From Clostridium liquoris (GTDB lineage Bacteria > Bacillota > Clostridia > Clostridiales > Clostridiaceae), in contig NZ_PVXO01000060.1 of the NCBI RefSeq assembly GCF_002995785.1, forward strand, positions 1 to 62,557: DNA of 62,557 bases, written 5' to 3'. Numbering within the stretch: position 1 is the stretch's first letter; the number at the start of each line of letters is the position of its first letter. The translations under genes were made by a program, and so were the position numbers. Positions 39,361 through 47,729 of this stretch are shown one piece after another. The notes beneath the pieces are model-generated. The model saw only the letters and a program-made list of their open reading frames with translations. It made no database searches and had not been told where the DNA came from.

Positions 39361-40599
39361 ATGGCGGAAGAAAACTTTTATTATTCAGAAGGAAGTTGCC
39401 AAGTAAAAGATTTAGTTAACACATTAGTAAAAGAAATTACACAAAATGCTGGAATTTATAAATGGGATTTAGTTTACCCTGATAGTATAGATAAAATAGG
39501 ATCATCAGGGGGAGAAAGCACAATAAATCTTATAACAGATGATTCCGTAACAAGTAAGGTAGACACTGTATTTACAGTAGGCTCTCAAGATGATAAGTGC
39601 ATTATAAAGGCTAATACAACTTATGGGAAAGAATTTTATTTGAAAATAGATAGGGGAAAAGCAGATTTAAGCAAAGAAGAAAAAAAGGCATTAATTGACT
39701 TTGATAAGTTGCATACCTATTATAATTACAATGGAAATAGTCTTAGTAGAACAGATGCGCAAGTATTAGAAGTAATGGCTGGAGTTTCTGATGAATGGAG
39801 CAAAAGTGGAGATTATACCACTTATGTTAGCGCAAAGACTAAAAGTAATTCTATAAACAATATAAGATTGCAGATATCTGATAAATTAAATAAAGATAAC
39901 ACTGATTTAGATATACCCAGTAATATACAAAAAGATTATAACTACAGATTGGCTTGGTATAGAAAATTACAACCAGAAATTAAAGATTTTTTACCAATTC
40001 AATATTGGATAAATGTAACTAAAGATAGTATAAATTTAGTATTACGAGGAGATCCATCAGCAGATGTTGAACCCTATGAAAACTATCTTACATCTTATGC
40101 ATATATAGGAGCATTAAAACCAGTAGAAGATTCAGCTTTTACAGATGATAAATATAATTTTGGTATAACTGTATCTTCTGATATAGAGCCTAATTATGCT
40201 AAGCCTTACGGGGAAAGAACTGCAACAGGAGTAACAGATGTATGTATGATAGCTAATAAAATAGGCATGCCATATCAACCCCATTATCCTGCTTTTTATA
40301 CTGCAAATCCATTTATAGACAAGTGTAATGTGGAGGGCTCAAGATGGAATCATAAAAAACATCAGTTTTCAGATATAACACTTGTACATCCAGTAGATAT
40401 GGAAAGAGGGAAAATGATAAATGTTTTGGCGGGGGATGCTAGTGCTATTTATGATATGGATAAATTAGCATATAAAAAAGACACTGAGGAAGAAGAATAT
40501 TATAAGAAATTTAAGATAACTGCGCCTTTTCATTTTTTAAATAATAGTGCTAATAGAAATTATTGTGTTGCTATTAGATGTTATAAAACAACAGAATAG
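39361..40599 (+). CDS. Large baseplate/tail protein, 412 aa
   Basis: 412 residues, soluble, no signal peptide. Features seen are KDLVNTLVKEITQNAGIYKW near the start, SQDDKCIIKANTTYGKEFYL, and WNHKKHQFSDITLVHPVDME near the end. It looks like a structural protein of the lower baseplate, but I cannot match it to a named family. GGAGGTT precedes the ATG. Confidence 0.65.
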   Translation: MAEENFYYSEGSCQVKDLVNTLVKEITQNAGIYKWDLVYPDSIDKIGSSGGESTINLITDDSVTSKVDTVFTVGSQDDKCIIKANTTYGKEFYLKIDRGKADLSKEEKKALIDFDKLHTYYNYNGNSLSRTDAQVLEVMAGVSDEWSKSGDYTTYVSAKTKSNSINNIRLQISDKLNKDNTDLDIPSNIQKDYNYRLAWYRKLQPEIKDFLPIQYWINVTKDSINLVLRGDPSADVEPYENYLTSYAYIGALKPVEDSAFTDDKYNFGITVSSDIEPNYAKPYGERTATGVTDVCMIANKIGMPYQPHYPAFYTANPFIDKCNVEGSRWNHKKHQFSDITLVHPVDMERGKMINVLAGDASAIYDMDKLAYKKDTEEEEYYKKFKITAPFHFLNNSANRNYCVAIRCYKTTE

Positions 40600-40610
40600 A
40601 GGTGATATGA

Positions 40611-42455
40611 ATGCCCCTACATAAAATTCCCCTATGCAGTTTTAAATATGTAGGGGACAATACTCTTTCTAGTGGGGCTTTTGTATATGATACCACATGG
40701 AAAGTATTAAAAACTAAGGAGAAGCTATTTTATAAAGATAAAGTGATTGAAATAAACAAAAGCATAGGGGATAAACTTTTATATAAGAATTTTTATAATA
40801 TAGGGAAGAATAATAATAAATATTTTTATAAAGAAAATTCTATAATGATAAAAGAATTTGAAAAAGAGTTAGGATCAGGTATTGCAGAAATAAATAAGAA
40901 TAAAAATATAATTACTGAAAATACAAATACTATAGAAATTAATAAAAATAAAAATACAGAATTAGAAAATATAGAAGATAAAAATATAAACATAAAGGTA
41001 GATAAAAATTTATTAGATATCAGGAATACACAACTAAATAAAAATAATATTATATTAAATTTATATATAGATAAAGAGAATTTACAATTAGATAAATCTA
41101 AAACTGTATATACAGATGGAATAGCAAAAAAAGAAATATTCAAAGATAACATTATAAAAAATTTTAAATTAGGAAAAAACATAAATTTTGAAAAATATTA
41201 TAATTGTTATTTAGCTAGGATTTATTTTAAAGAAATTAATACGAATGAATTAAAATTTATTAAAAGAAATAAATCTAAAAACATTGATAAAGATACATGC
41301 TTTTTTATAGACAGATTTAATTTAGAAGAAATAATTGGGAATGGTCTAAAAATATTAAAGAAAAACATTATGGAAAATATAAATGCATATAGAAATATAA
41401 GCAATTTAAATTTAATAGATATAAAATCTATAGATAAAAACTATAATTCTAGATTAATGTATATAAGCCTACCTAAAAATATAGGAAAATATAAATACAC
41501 AGATTTTTTAGACAAGGTAAATATAAAATCTATAGATAAACATGATAATAAAATATATTTTTATAGAGAAAAAACCAAAATGCTATGTAAACATGATAAT
41601 AGATGTTTGGATAGAAAAGTTATAGCAACTATATTAAAAGAAGATAAAGGATATTTAGACTATACATCTTTAATTAATATCTATAAACAAATAGAAAAAG
41701 GCTTGTTAGATTTGACTATATGGAGCATATATAAGGAACATGATAAGAATCTAAAAGGTACAATTATAAAAGATGTATATGAAGCTAGAACTAATATAAA
41801 ATTTATTGAAGTAACTAAGAGATGGTGGTGGCTAAGGCCTACATATCCTGCAGATGAATTAATTATCCCTAATAAGGACTTTAATTATAATACTGATTTA
41901 TTAAACAATGCGGATTATGAATATTTAAGATTTAATAATCACCCTATTGAATGGGGAAAAGATTGGGGAATAGATTATAATATTCCGCCTATAGGAATTA
42001 GTATTGAAATAATGCTAGATTTAATAAATATTCTAATGATGATATGGCATAAAAATACTCAAGCTTGGTTAAGCTGCACAGGTAAAGAATCTATACAATT
42101 TATTATGGAATTGGTTTATGATTGGTATACTTTAGATACATCAAATCCAAATACAGATTATATTAGGGCATACAGATGGATTAGGTGGGAAGCTGAAAAA
42201 GTATATTTTTGTGATGTTAAAAATGGATTACAAGCCATAGGATTACTTATAGCTAATTTAATAGGTTATATGAAACAGCATCATTTTAATTTAGTCCCAA
42301 TTTGGTATAATCCAAAAGCTATGGATATTGAAAGAGAATTTAATAAAGTAGCAACTAATGGTGATATTATAAAAAACTTAGATAAATTGAAAGGTAAAAG
42401 ACGTTATTATATAGAAACACAAAACTTTGAAAAGGAAAAAATATTTGGGGGGTAA
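40611..42455 (+). CDS. Large Asn/Lys/Ile-rich tail-tip protein, 614 aa
   Basis: 614 residues. Residues about 50-370 are extremely rich in Asn, Lys and Ile (NKNKNIITENTNTIEINKNK) with little aromatic content. The C-terminal third (about 400-600) is different, aromatic and Trp-rich (KRWWWLRPTYPADELIIPNK; DWGIDYNIPPIGISIEIMLD), so it is probably the folded functional domain. The bias reflects exceptionally A-rich DNA. Likely a tail fibre or baseplate protein; not recognised. Confidence 0.6.
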   Translation: MPLHKIPLCSFKYVGDNTLSSGAFVYDTTWKVLKTKEKLFYKDKVIEINKSIGDKLLYKNFYNIGKNNNKYFYKENSIMIKEFEKELGSGIAEINKNKNIITENTNTIEINKNKNTELENIEDKNINIKVDKNLLDIRNTQLNKNNIILNLYIDKENLQLDKSKTVYTDGIAKKEIFKDNIIKNFKLGKNINFEKYYNCYLARIYFKEINTNELKFIKRNKSKNIDKDTCFFIDRFNLEEIIGNGLKILKKNIMENINAYRNISNLNLIDIKSIDKNYNSRLMYISLPKNIGKYKYTDFLDKVNIKSIDKHDNKIYFYREKTKMLCKHDNRCLDRKVIATILKEDKGYLDYTSLINIYKQIEKGLLDLTIWSIYKEHDKNLKGTIIKDVYEARTNIKFIEVTKRWWWLRPTYPADELIIPNKDFNYNTDLLNNADYEYLRFNNHPIEWGKDWGIDYNIPPIGISIEIMLDLINILMMIWHKNTQAWLSCTGKESIQFIMELVYDWYTLDTSNPNTDYIRAYRWIRWEAEKVYFCDVKNGLQAIGLLIANLIGYMKQHHFNLVPIWYNPKAMDIEREFNKVATNGDIIKNLDKLKGKRRYYIETQNFEKEKIFGG

Positions 42456-42460
42456 ATATT

Positions 42461-42715
42461 ATGTTAGAAAGTACAATAGATTTTAAAAAACCAAGACAAA
42501 AAATGTGGGGAATATTAAAAGATAAAACTTTAGCATCCTTACCTTATGGGCATGAAACTAATAAAGAAGGAGCCGAAGTATCTTCCTATGCAACAAATTG
42601 TTATGAAGATGCATTAGCGGAAGCGCATACATTATTAGCACAGGGAGTAGGAACTAAAGATATACAGGTGGTTGAATTTGTTCCATATGATTATATTATG
42701 CAGCCTAGAGTTTAA
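42461..42715 (+). CDS. Hypothetical tail protein, 84 aa
   Basis: 84 residues: KKPRQKMWGILKDKTLASLP, SSYATNCYEDALAEAHTLLA, VVEFVPYDYIMQPRV. The GGGGGG ribosome binding site overlaps the preceding stop. Compact alpha/beta protein in the fibre cluster; function unknown. Confidence 0.65.
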   Translation: MLESTIDFKKPRQKMWGILKDKTLASLPYGHETNKEGAEVSSYATNCYEDALAEAHTLLAQGVGTKDIQVVEFVPYDYIMQPRV

Positions 42716-42729
42716 TTGGGGTGATTTCA

Positions 42730-43728
42730 ATGAAACTTATAAAAGTAAAAGATGGATTATTAGAGGTGGAGAATTTTTTCTTGACCTCTTCATTTTCTGA
42801 TTTTGCAGGAGAAAGTAATGCGGCTAGAGATATTAAAACAGGCAAATTAAAATTAATTTCTAACAATAAGATAGAGAGAAAATTTGATTATAATGAATTT
42901 GTAATTGAATTAGAAAAAGAAAACTTTAAAGATATGAATGACTATGATTACTCTATGATTTATCTAGGGAATAATGAATATACATTTGGTATTAAGGATG
43001 AGGGATTAGAGAATCAGAGTAGATATTGGAAAATATTAAAGCGAGATAATTATATACAAGCTTATTCAAGTGAGGATGGTATAAATTATAAAAACATAGG
43101 CGGCATGAAATTTGACGAAGCTATAACTAAACAAGGATTTATGAAATATAGTGATGAGAATTTTATATTAAATACCTATAAAGTTTATAAAAATCCATAT
43201 ATAACTATTCAAAATTTCCCTGAGAATACTATTTGTGAATTATATGATTTAGATAACAAATTAATTAAGACTAGATTATTTAATTCAGATATGGAATGCA
43301 AAGTATTTATAGACAGTAGTATTATAGGATATTTTGCATTTAAAGATGCTTATGGGAAAGTAATATATACAAGTGATGCTCTTCGTATACAATACGGTGA
43401 TATGTGGGTATTTAGTCCTTATAATTTTGAAATAATTTATCATGGGAATGTAGTAACTAATATTAACCCAGCTATGTTACAGGATTTAGAAGAATTAATA
43501 ACAATTAAAAATATAGGAGATAAGGACTATACAAATATTAAAATAGAAACGGAGACACCTGGTAATGACCTAATTCAGTTGTCTTTTGATGGTATTAATT
43601 ATATAGATTTTTTAACTATGGATAGCATAAAACAGAATGAAAGCAAAGATATATATGTAAAAATAATTAAAAATGCAGAAAATCATAATTTTGCAGTTAG
43701 GGATTTTCAACTGGTTATCAGTGAATAG
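42730..43728 (+). CDS. Putative tail fibre protein, 332 aa
   Basis: About 332 residues from the ATG at 42730 (GGGGTGA 6 nt upstream; GTG 42721 lies within that site). Predominantly beta: FADFAGESNAAR-like start with FSDFAGESNAARDIKTGKLK and a carbohydrate-binding-looking middle (YWKILKRDNYIQAYSSEDGI-NYKNIGG) resembling laminin-G/concanavalin-type folds. The C-terminal 80 residues look like an Ig-type domain (IGDKDYTNIKIETETPGNDL). It may touch the host surface. Confidence 0.62.
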   Translation: MKLIKVKDGLLEVENFFLTSSFSDFAGESNAARDIKTGKLKLISNNKIERKFDYNEFVIELEKENFKDMNDYDYSMIYLGNNEYTFGIKDEGLENQSRYWKILKRDNYIQAYSSEDGINYKNIGGMKFDEAITKQGFMKYSDENFILNTYKVYKNPYITIQNFPENTICELYDLDNKLIKTRLFNSDMECKVFIDSSIIGYFAFKDAYGKVIYTSDALRIQYGDMWVFSPYNFEIIYHGNVVTNINPAMLQDLEELITIKNIGDKDYTNIKIETETPGNDLIQLSFDGINYIDFLTMDSIKQNESKDIYVKIIKNAENHNFAVRDFQLVISE

Positions 43729-43748
43729 AGGTGAATAGGGGTGAACAT

Positions 43749-44228
43749 ATGAGTGAGTTTTTTTATGTGACACAGGACAAGGACGTAGTCATAGATGATA
43801 GTGTAACATCCAGAAATTCAACTTGGAGTAGTGAACAAATATTTGAAGAAATAATAAATCATATACAAGGGAATTCAGGTGGAACAAATTTGAAATATAG
43901 AGAAATCAACGATACTATTAACTTAAAAGCAGGAGAAGAAATTACAAAAGACTATGATTTAGGTGATAATACAATGATTTTAACTACTTTATATTTAGAT
44001 ATACCAGATGGTAGTACATTTAGATTTAGAGTTTTTGATAAAGTAAAAAATGGATTTTTATTATATGATTCAGGTAAGGTAATGCATTATACAGATAGTG
44101 TATTTATTCCTTATCAAGATAAAGATAAAGATACAAATTTATTGCATACTGTAATTACAAATTATAATCCTAACAATTCAGAAACTTTAAACGTCAAATT
44201 ATTAGGACTGGAGGTGCAAAAAATATGA
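43749..44228 (+). CDS. Hypothetical tail protein, 159 aa
   Basis: About 159 residues from the ATG at 43749, preceded by AGGGGTGA; the frame extends back to a GTG at 43731. Starts MSEFFYVTQDKDVVIDDSVT, beta-rich later (TLYLDIPDGSTFRFRVFDKV). Overlaps the next start by 4 bp. The leader before it contains repeated GGTGAATAG words, which look like duplicated ribosome binding sites. Confidence 0.62.
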   Translation: MSEFFYVTQDKDVVIDDSVTSRNSTWSSEQIFEEIINHIQGNSGGTNLKYREINDTINLKAGEEITKDYDLGDNTMILTTLYLDIPDGSTFRFRVFDKVKNGFLLYDSGKVMHYTDSVFIPYQDKDKDTNLLHTVITNYNPNNSETLNVKLLGLEVQKI

Positions 44229-44449
44229 ACAAAACTGATTTTATTCTTAATTATGAAAAAATAATAAATGGTAGCACTATTTCAAATGAAAATTTTATAT
44301 GCGTTTTAAATATTTTAAAGAATCAAAGAATTATACCATATGATTATACGTATAATTCAGAAGATACGTCTGTTAGTCAAAAAGATGTTATTTTAAAAGG
44401 CATAGAACAAGCAGTCTTAGTATTTTATAAAATTTATTTAGGACAATAG
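44225..44449 (+). CDS. Hypothetical tail-region protein, 74 aa
   Basis: 74 residues, helical, beginning MNKTDFILNYEKIINGSTIS. AGGTGC precedes the ATG, which overlaps the previous gene. Size and place suggest a fibre chaperone or assembly factor, but no motif confirms it. Confidence 0.55.
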   Translation: MNKTDFILNYEKIINGSTISNENFICVLNILKNQRIIPYDYTYNSEDTSVSQKDVILKGIEQAVLVFYKIYLGQ

Positions 44450-44465
44450 GAATGGAGGAATTTAA

Positions 44466-45401
44466 GTGTTAATAAAAGGAGAATGTTTAAAAAGCAATTT
44501 GCTACAAACAATACATGATGCAATTTTATATTCTGGATCTAACTGGACAGAAATTTCTAGTAATAAAGAACAAGATTATAACGTTGTTGGTGGTGGCTCA
44601 GATGGATGGGTTTTTAAAAGCCCTGTAATTGGGGGGGAAGGTCAAAGCATATTCTTAACATTAAAAAGTCAAGATTTTACACAGGATGGAAGGAATTTAA
44701 TTATGATAGGGCTAAGTGAAGATTACTCTCCGGCATTGGAAATTGGTACAAATGGTATCCATACTAATAAATTCTATGAAGTTTGGGCAATATGTAATAA
44801 TGCTAAGAATAACGATATGACATGGCTACCAACAGATACAATTGAATATTTTATTGATGTTTTAGACCATAGAATACTGATAGTTTTACAAAAAAAATCT
44901 GAAACTTTATATAATTATCCCCAATATTGTTATATAGGATATCCAAATTTAAATACTAATTTAGAAAGTCCAAATGCAATAAATCAATTTATTTTTGCCA
45001 GTAATTTATCAGGGTTAGATTCAGTTAATAGACCAACATGGTTTAAAACATCTCAACCTAAATCAAGCTCATATAATCCATATGGTCAAATAGCGATTTC
45101 ATATGTAAATTTGAATATAAATAATCCTACTCCAAACGGAATGTATCTTATGCACCCTGTTTATTTAACTGGAGATGGCGTTGTATCACCAGCATGTGGA
45201 ATTTTAGGCATACTTGATGGTTTGTATTTTTTACCTGCTACAAATATTAGTAATGGAGATATTATAAAAGTAGGAGATGATACTTATAAAGTATTCGTTA
45301 AACAATATACGATAAATAATTTTCATATAGATATGGGAATTGGGTATAGGGCTTATTATGATTCTATTAATGCATCAGTTTTTGCTATTAAGATTAGTTA
45401 G
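44466..45401 (+). CDS. Putative receptor-binding tail protein, 311 aa
   Basis: 311 residues from a GTG with GGAGG upstream. Beta-rich with many Asn, Tyr and Gly residues (GGGSDGWVFKSPVIGGEGQS; PYGQIAISYVNLNINNPTPN) and ending in a compact IGYRAYYDSINASVFAIKIS. Position at the end of the tail cluster just before lysis genes is typical of receptor-binding tips. A run of seven G at 44631-44637 lies inside it. Confidence 0.6.
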   Translation: MLIKGECLKSNLLQTIHDAILYSGSNWTEISSNKEQDYNVVGGGSDGWVFKSPVIGGEGQSIFLTLKSQDFTQDGRNLIMIGLSEDYSPALEIGTNGIHTNKFYEVWAICNNAKNNDMTWLPTDTIEYFIDVLDHRILIVLQKKSETLYNYPQYCYIGYPNLNTNLESPNAINQFIFASNLSGLDSVNRPTWFKTSQPKSSSYNPYGQIAISYVNLNINNPTPNGMYLMHPVYLTGDGVVSPACGILGILDGLYFLPATNISNGDIIKVGDDTYKVFVKQYTINNFHIDMGIGYRAYYDSINASVFAIKIS

Positions 45402-45414
45402 AAGGTGTTAAATT

Positions 45415-45642
45415 ATGATTTATACTGGAACAATTGTAAATTCGGATATATTATTTGGTAAATGTTTATATAGCTTAAATGGTATGCTGGTACCAACTGA
45501 ACCAATTATAGTTGGTACAAAAAAGAGACGTATACTTAATGGATATAATATTTTAGATAATAATGCTTATGTATTTACTAGAATACCAAAAGAACATGTC
45601 TTAAATAAATTTAAAAAGCTTGGTGGTAATGTTAAATATTAA
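45415..45642 (+). CDS. Hypothetical tail protein, 75 aa
   Basis: 75 residues: MIYTGTIVNSDILFGKCLYS, then GMLVPTEPIIVGTKKRRILN and a basic C terminus. AAGGTG upstream. Possibly a small fibre-associated protein. The 164 bp after it contain an AT-rich stretch, a 26-codon ATG frame at about 45684 without a ribosome binding site, and a T-rich tail that may end the tail operon. Confidence 0.55.
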   Translation: MIYTGTIVNSDILFGKCLYSLNGMLVPTEPIIVGTKKRRILNGYNILDNNAYVFTRIPKEHVLNKFKKLGGNVKY

Positions 45643-45806
45643 TAAAAAAGCGGATTATAAAATAAAAGTACAAAATAAATAAGATGAATGGCACTTTAAT
45701 AAAACAATCTTCATTTCAAATATTAGATGAGAAAAATAAATATGTTAAAAGTAAGGAATCTTAACAGGTTCTTTTTTTATTTTTAAAATTTACATGGGGG
45801 TGCAGC

Positions 45807-46031
45807 ATGGAGCAGAATATACTTAAAATGGCATTACAGCAAGGATTATGGGCAGTACTATTCGTAGTGCTGCTTTTTTATATTCTAAAAGAACAGGAGA
45901 AAAGAGATAGAAAAGCAGGGGAAAGAGAAGAAAACTACCAGGATATAATTTCCAGGCTTACAGATAAATTTAATATTCTTGAAGATGTCAAAAAAGATGT
46001 GGCGGAGGTAAAAGACAAAATATTTAAATAA
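45807..46031 (+). CDS. BhlA/UviB-like holin-associated protein
   Basis: 74 residues: one N-terminal hydrophobic helix (GLWAVLFVVLLFYILKEQEK) followed by a charged coiled coil. This is the BhlA/UviB pattern found beside clostridial bacteriocins and prophage lysis genes. It probably helps the holin open the membrane. GGGGGTG precedes the ATG. Confidence 0.85.
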   Translation: MEQNILKMALQQGLWAVLFVVLLFYILKEQEKRDRKAGEREENYQDIISRLTDKFNILEDVKKDVAEVKDKIFK

Positions 46032-46051
46032 AATTTTGGGGGTAAAGAAAT

Positions 46052-46246
46052 ATGGAATGGTTAAAAAATTTTCTCCAAATTAAAAAGATAATAGCTTTAC
46101 TTACTACTATAGTATTTTGCATATTAGCTTTAAAAGGGAGTATAAGCAGCACAGAGTTCTTAAGTGTATTTACTTTAATCATAGGATTTTATTATGGGCA
46201 GTCTAGTGCTAGACAAGCAGCTAAAGAAAGCAAGGAGCAGGAATAA
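46052..46246 (+). CDS. Phage holin
   Basis: 64 residues with two hydrophobic helices (KIIALLTTIVFCILALKG and FLSVFTLIIGFYYGQ) and a charged C terminus, a short class-II-like holin. It would permeabilise the membrane so the endolysin reaches the wall. Immediately followed by a hairpin and then the endolysin. Confidence 0.85.
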   Translation: MEWLKNFLQIKKIIALLTTIVFCILALKGSISSTEFLSVFTLIIGFYYGQSSARQAAKESKEQE

Positions 46247-46264
46247 AGGCCTGCACTTTTTTTA
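46237..46264 (+). terminator. Hairpin between holin and endolysin
   Basis: GCAGG and CCTGC (46237-46241 / 46250-46254) with loop AATAAAGG, followed by ACTTTTTTTATT. A short stem that may attenuate transcription into the endolysin gene. Confidence 0.55.
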
Positions 46265-46287
46265 TTAAATTTACAGGAGGTAGCTTT

Positions 46288-47121
46288 ATGAAAGGTATAG
46301 ATATAAGTATGCATAATGGTAATATTAATTTTAATACAGTTAAAAGCGCTGGATATAGCACTGTAATAATTAAAGCAACGGAAGGGGTTAATTATATAGA
46401 TCCACTTTTAAACACGCATTATAACGGTGCTAAAGCTCAAAATCTTAATATAGGATTTTATCATTTTATGTCGGAAAAAACAAATCCATCTCAGCAGGCG
46501 GTGGACTTCTGGAACGCTATTAAAGATAAACAATTTAATATAATATCTACGTTAGATATAGAAACAAATAATATGGATAGAAGTGCTAAAGAAATATCGG
46601 ATAGATGTATAGAGTTTCTAACTAAATTTAAATCTCTAAGTTGTATGGACTGCATGGTGTATACAGGTGGTTACTTTGGCAGAGATAATTTAGACAGTAG
46701 AGTTAAAAAATATCCAGGGTGGATAGCACATTATGGTGTAGATAAGCCTATGGAAACTGGTTTTAACGTTATAGGACACCAATATACAGAAACCGGAAGA
46801 GTTAATGGTATTAGTGGTAATGTAGACCTTAATAATTTCTCAAAGAATATATTTCTAAATGCTAAAAAGGAGGAAAAGAAAGTGGAGAATTTAGTTGTTT
46901 TTAATAATATAGCAGACCAAAGAGCGGCAGAATATCTAGCGGATAAATTAAACTGCCCTACTATATTTGGAAGTAGACCGTTTGATTATACTTGCGTTAA
47001 GAATGTAATAGGCGTAGGTGGTAAGAAAGAGCAATACACAACTTATCTATCGAAGCTTATATCTGGGAGAAGCCGCTTCGATACTATGCAGGCAGTGTTA
47101 GACTATATAAATAAGAAGTAA
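46288..47121 (+). CDS. Endolysin, GH25 muramidase with C-terminal wall-binding domain
   Basis: 277 residues. GH25 domain at about 1-190 with GIDISMHNG (catalytic Asp), SVIIKATEG-type VIIKATEGVNYIDP and LDIET. The C-terminal domain from about 199 (VENLVVFNNIADQRAAEYLA; NVIGVGGKKEQYTTYLSKLI) is the binding domain seen in clostridial phage lysins. An AAGGAGG with an 8-nt gap to an in-frame GTG at 46882 lies exactly at the domain junction. GGAGGTAG precedes the main start. Confidence 0.95.
   Translation: MKGIDISMHNGNINFNTVKSAGYSTVIIKATEGVNYIDPLLNTHYNGAKAQNLNIGFYHFMSEKTNPSQQAVDFWNAIKDKQFNIISTLDIETNNMDRSAKEISDRCIEFLTKFKSLSCMDCMVYTGGYFGRDNLDSRVKKYPGWIAHYGVDKPMETGFNVIGHQYTETGRVNGISGNVDLNNFSKNIFLNAKKEEKKVENLVVFNNIADQRAAEYLADKLNCPTIFGSRPFDYTCVKNVIGVGGKKEQYTTYLSKLISGRSRFDTMQAVLDYINKK
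46882..47121 (+). CDS. Internal-start product: isolated endolysin binding domain
   Basis: Second product of the endolysin gene, 79 residues, from GTG at 46882 in the same frame. The ribosome binding site is AAGGAGG (46867-46873) with an 8-nt gap. In endolysins CD27L and CTP1L such an internal start makes a free binding domain that assembles with the full-length enzyme. The signal here is as strong as a normal gene start. Confidence 0.75.
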   Translation: MENLVVFNNIADQRAAEYLADKLNCPTIFGSRPFDYTCVKNVIGVGGKKEQYTTYLSKLISGRSRFDTMQAVLDYINKK

Positions 47122-47232
47122 ATTTTTGAGGTAAATAAATATAAGGGTAGTGTTAATCAAACTGTAATACAAGGTCAAAACATTCTCGATCCTACAGAAA
47201 ATGCAGTTGCAGCAGTTAAAGTAGCGCAGTAA
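47122..47232 (+). pseudogene. Open continuation of the endolysin frame / gene remnant
   Basis: After the endolysin TAA the same frame stays open for 36 codons (EVNKYKGSVNQTVIQGQNIL then DPTENAVAAVKVAQ and stop). It has no ATG/GTG/TTG start with a ribosome binding site. It may be a remnant of a deleted gene. Confidence 0.35.
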
Positions 47233-47233
47233 T

Positions 47234-47553
47234 GATTTTATTACATTAGAGTATCTATGTACTTACATGGGAACTGTAGTAGTTACCATGTTAATGGTAC
47301 AGTTTAGTAAGGAGCTTCTAGGAGTTAAGAAAATACCAACTAGGTATTATACTTTCTTGGTAGCTCTTTTTAATATATTAGTTTGTAGTATATAAATAAT
47401 ACATTTACTATAGCTGAGTTATATTTAATGCTTATAAATGCTATATTAGTATGCTTTACTGCTACTAGAGGGTATGACTTTAGCAGTAAAAAAGTAACAG
47501 TAGATGAGCAAAAGAAAATAGAACAAAATAATATAACTAATTATATAAAATAG
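47234..47553 (+). pseudogene. Broken holin-like membrane protein
   Basis: Read in frame from 47234 the DNA gives DFITLEYLCTYMGTVVVTML then MVQFSKELLGVKKIPTR and a second hydrophobic stretch FLVALFNILVCSI, ending at TAA 47393-47395. A shifted frame then gives NTFTIAELYLMLINAILVCF and ATRGYDFSSKKVTVDEQ to the stop at 47551. Together they read as one small three-helix phage holin-like protein. It has lost its start codon and has an internal frameshift. Confidence 0.65.
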
Positions 47554-47565
47554 AATTTTAGCTAA

Positions 47566-47610
47566 TATTGTCATAAAGCTTGTCCTTTTTGCGGAAAAGA
47601 TTTACAATAA
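47566..47610 (+). pseudogene. Remnant of a zinc-ribbon gene
   Basis: Fourteen codons after a stop read YCHKACPFCGKDLQ and stop. CPFCGKDL is a typical C-terminal zinc-ribbon end of small phage and host proteins. The 5' part is absent. Confidence 0.4.
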
Positions 47611-47613
47611 AAG

Positions 47614-47650
47614 AGAAACCACTACTGATTTGGCGGTCTGAGTGGTTTCT
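47614..47650 (+). terminator. Hairpin ending the lysis region
   Basis: AGAAACCACT and AGTGGTTTCT form a 10-bp perfect stem around a 17-nt loop. The base after it is T but no long U-tract follows. It separates the lysis remnants from the Rex-like unit. Confidence 0.5.
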
Positions 47651-47661
47651 TAAAAAGTATA

Positions 47662-47691
47662 TTGTATTTCATTTTATACCTCTATTATACT
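47662..47691 (+). promoter_or_regulatory. Putative promoter of the Rex-like unit
   Basis: TTGTAT (47662-47667) and TATACT (47686-47691) with an 18-bp spacer, 38 bp before the start codon. An alternative -10 is TATTAT at 47683-47688 with a 15-bp spacer. Confidence 0.5.
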
Positions 47692-47729
47692 TGGTTTATT
47701 GTTGAAATACAAGGAATTTGGAGGACCCT

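Noticed and set aside
40826-41404. Hydrophobic minus-strand frames under the 614-aa tail protein
   Set aside because: They are created by the Lys/Asn codon bias of the plus strand (AAA/AAT read as TTT/ATT), not membrane proteins.
45684-45764. 26-codon frame before the BhlA-like gene (XkdX-like position)
   Set aside because: The position is suggestive but there is no ribosome binding site and no XkdX signature; noted only in the gap description.
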